Source: CAVUAT01 sp963739545 (lineage in GTDB: Bacteria; Actinomycetota; Thermoleophilia; Solirubrobacterales; 70-9). From it: a stretch of DNA of 64,000 bases. Below are positions 63,281 to 64,000 of this stretch, piece by piece; position 1 is the first letter of the stretch; every line of letters starts with the position of its first letter. A program made the translations under genes and the position numbers. The DNA is taken from assembly GCA_963739545.1 (NCBI GenBank), contig CAVUAT010000011.1, positions 310,001 through 374,000 on the forward strand, in the 5' to 3' direction. The notes below the pieces were generated by a model. It did not search any database and was not told where the DNA came from. It saw nothing but the letters and a program-made list of their open reading frames with translations.

Positions 63281-64000
63281 GTGGCGCCGGAGGCGAGCTT
63301 CAAGCGGATTCTGCTGAAGCTCTCCGGTGAGGCCCTGATGGGCTCGCTGGAGTACGGGACCGATCCGGACCAGATCCAGCGCATCGCCACCCAGGTCAAG
63401 GAGGTCAGCGAGCGCGACGTACAGGTCGCGATCGTGGTCGGCGCGGGCAACATCTACCGCGGCCTCGAGGGCGCGGCCGAGGGGATGGACCGAGCGACGG
63501 CCGACTACATGGGGATGCTGGCGACGGTGCTGAACGCGCTGCCCCTGCAGGACGCCCTCGAGCACATGGGGGTGCACACGCGGGTGATGTCGGCGATCGC
63601 CGTCACCGAGGTCGCCGAGCCCTACATCCGCCGCCGGGCGATCCGCCACCTCCAGAAGCACCGCGTGGTCATCTTCGCCGCCGGCACCGGGAACCCGTTC
63701 TTCACGACCGACACGGCCGCGGCCCTGCGGGCCCTCGAGATCCGCGCCGAGGCGATCCTGATGGCGAAGAACGGGGTCGAGGGGGTCTACGACTCCGACC
63801 CCTCGACCAACCCCGACGCCAAGTTCCTGCCCGCGATCACCCACCTCGAGGCGATCGAGCGGGGCCTGCGGGTGATGGACTCGACCGCGCTCTCGCTTTG
63901 CATGGACAACGACCTGCCGATCTACGTGTTCAACATGGCCGATGAGGCGAACGTGGATAGGATCGTCAGCGGAGAGCGGGTGGGCACGCTGGTCTCGAGC
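63281..64000 (+). CDS. pyrH: UMP kinase (3' end beyond window)
   Basis: 240 codons are visible and the frame is still open at the window end. FKRILLKLSGEALMG at the start, IVVGAGNIYRG, RATADYMGMLATVLNALPLQDALE, FAAGTGNPFFTTDTAAALRA and MAKNGVEGVYDSDP are PyrH motifs. It phosphorylates UMP. The product is nearly complete, as the family ends shortly after GERVGTLVS. GTG start 4 bases after tsf; the order rpsB-tsf-pyrH suggests frr follows. Confidence 0.95.
   Translation, partial: MAPEASFKRILLKLSGEALMGSLEYGTDPDQIQRIATQVKEVSERDVQVAIVVGAGNIYRGLEGAAEGMDRATADYMGMLATVLNALPLQDALEHMGVHTRVMSAIAVTEVAEPYIRRRAIRHLQKHRVVIFAAGTGNPFFTTDTAAALRALEIRAEAILMAKNGVEGVYDSDPSTNPDAKFLPAITHLEAIERGLRVMDSTALSLCMDNDLPIYVFNMADEANVDRIVSGERVGTLVSS

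Overview
The window is chromosomal DNA of a high-G+C actinobacterium. The 16S rRNA, the SnoaL-like protein beginning MSQENVE, the gene contents and the dense use of GTG/TTG starts point to class Thermoleophilia (Solirubrobacterales-like). That placement is my judgement from sequence features, not a database result. Most of the window is core metabolism and information processing. I see no insertion sequence, prophage, CRISPR array or tRNA gene. LAYOUT. 1-8.3 kb: the end of ilvC, a minus-strand trio (DUF805, cupin, DUF4389), serC-serA, an MDR oxidoreductase, a secreted Gly/Asp-repeat protein, a membrane protein and an AI-2E family permease. 8.3-21.5 kb: a branched-chain amino acid region. It holds a leucine leader peptide with an attenuator-like device, leuA, an F420-type nitroreductase, an SDR, an XRE-cupin regulator with a perfect operator, leuC, leuD, a frameshifted methyltransferase, leuB, ilvE, cimA, a DegT aminotransferase, argH and an Aag-type glycosylase. 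21.5-25.8 kb: a class A PBP (minus) and tyrS. 25.86-31.36 kb: an rrn operon (16S-23S-5S) with a structured leader, no tRNA in the spacer, and a strong terminator. 31.4-38.7 kb: small membrane proteins, an M28 peptidase, and an SOS mutasome (imuB, a small DUF6504-like gene, dnaE2) under a perfect LexA box; a second LexA-like box precedes a small damaged ORF. 38.7-46.8 kb: miscellaneous genes, an isocitrate/isopropylmalate dehydrogenase paralogue, a candidate new structured RNA made of GNRA-tetraloop hairpins, an HD hydrolase and murA. 46.9-54 kb: hisZ-hisG-hisD-hisB-hisH-hisA-hisF, with DoxX, a secreted barnase-like RNase, barstar and a small protein inserted between hisA and hisF. 54-64 kb: a SnoaL protein, a frameshifted PQQ-like beta-propeller protein, cca, the division-linked run pgeF-yggS-sepF-proC-yggT, lspA, an rluD-type gene, then rpsB-tsf-pyrH. 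HOW THE GENES WORK TOGETHER. IlvC, LeuA, LeuCD, LeuB and IlvE cover most of valine/leucine synthesis. CimA with LeuCDB gives 2-oxobutanoate for isoleucine from pyruvate. SerC/SerA make serine, ArgH ends arginine synthesis, ProC ends proline synthesis, and seven his genes cover much of histidine synthesis (hisC, hisE and hisI are not here). EXPRESSION STYLE. Genes inside operons overlap by 1-4 bases (ATGA, GTGA, TTGA, TGATG). Many operon-first genes have no Shine-Dalgarno sequence but carry a TANNNT -10 element 6-10 nt before the start codon, implying leaderless mRNAs. In seven cases the TAG stop codon of the upstream gene forms the first half of that -10. The best candidates for undescribed biology are the GNRA-hairpin RNA at 43.06-43.28 kb, the stop-codon/-10 fusion, the leucine codon run that is exactly complementary to the leuA ribosome-binding site, and the small RNA or attenuator in front of 16S. 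Three genes carry single-base frameshifts, so sequence error must be considered.
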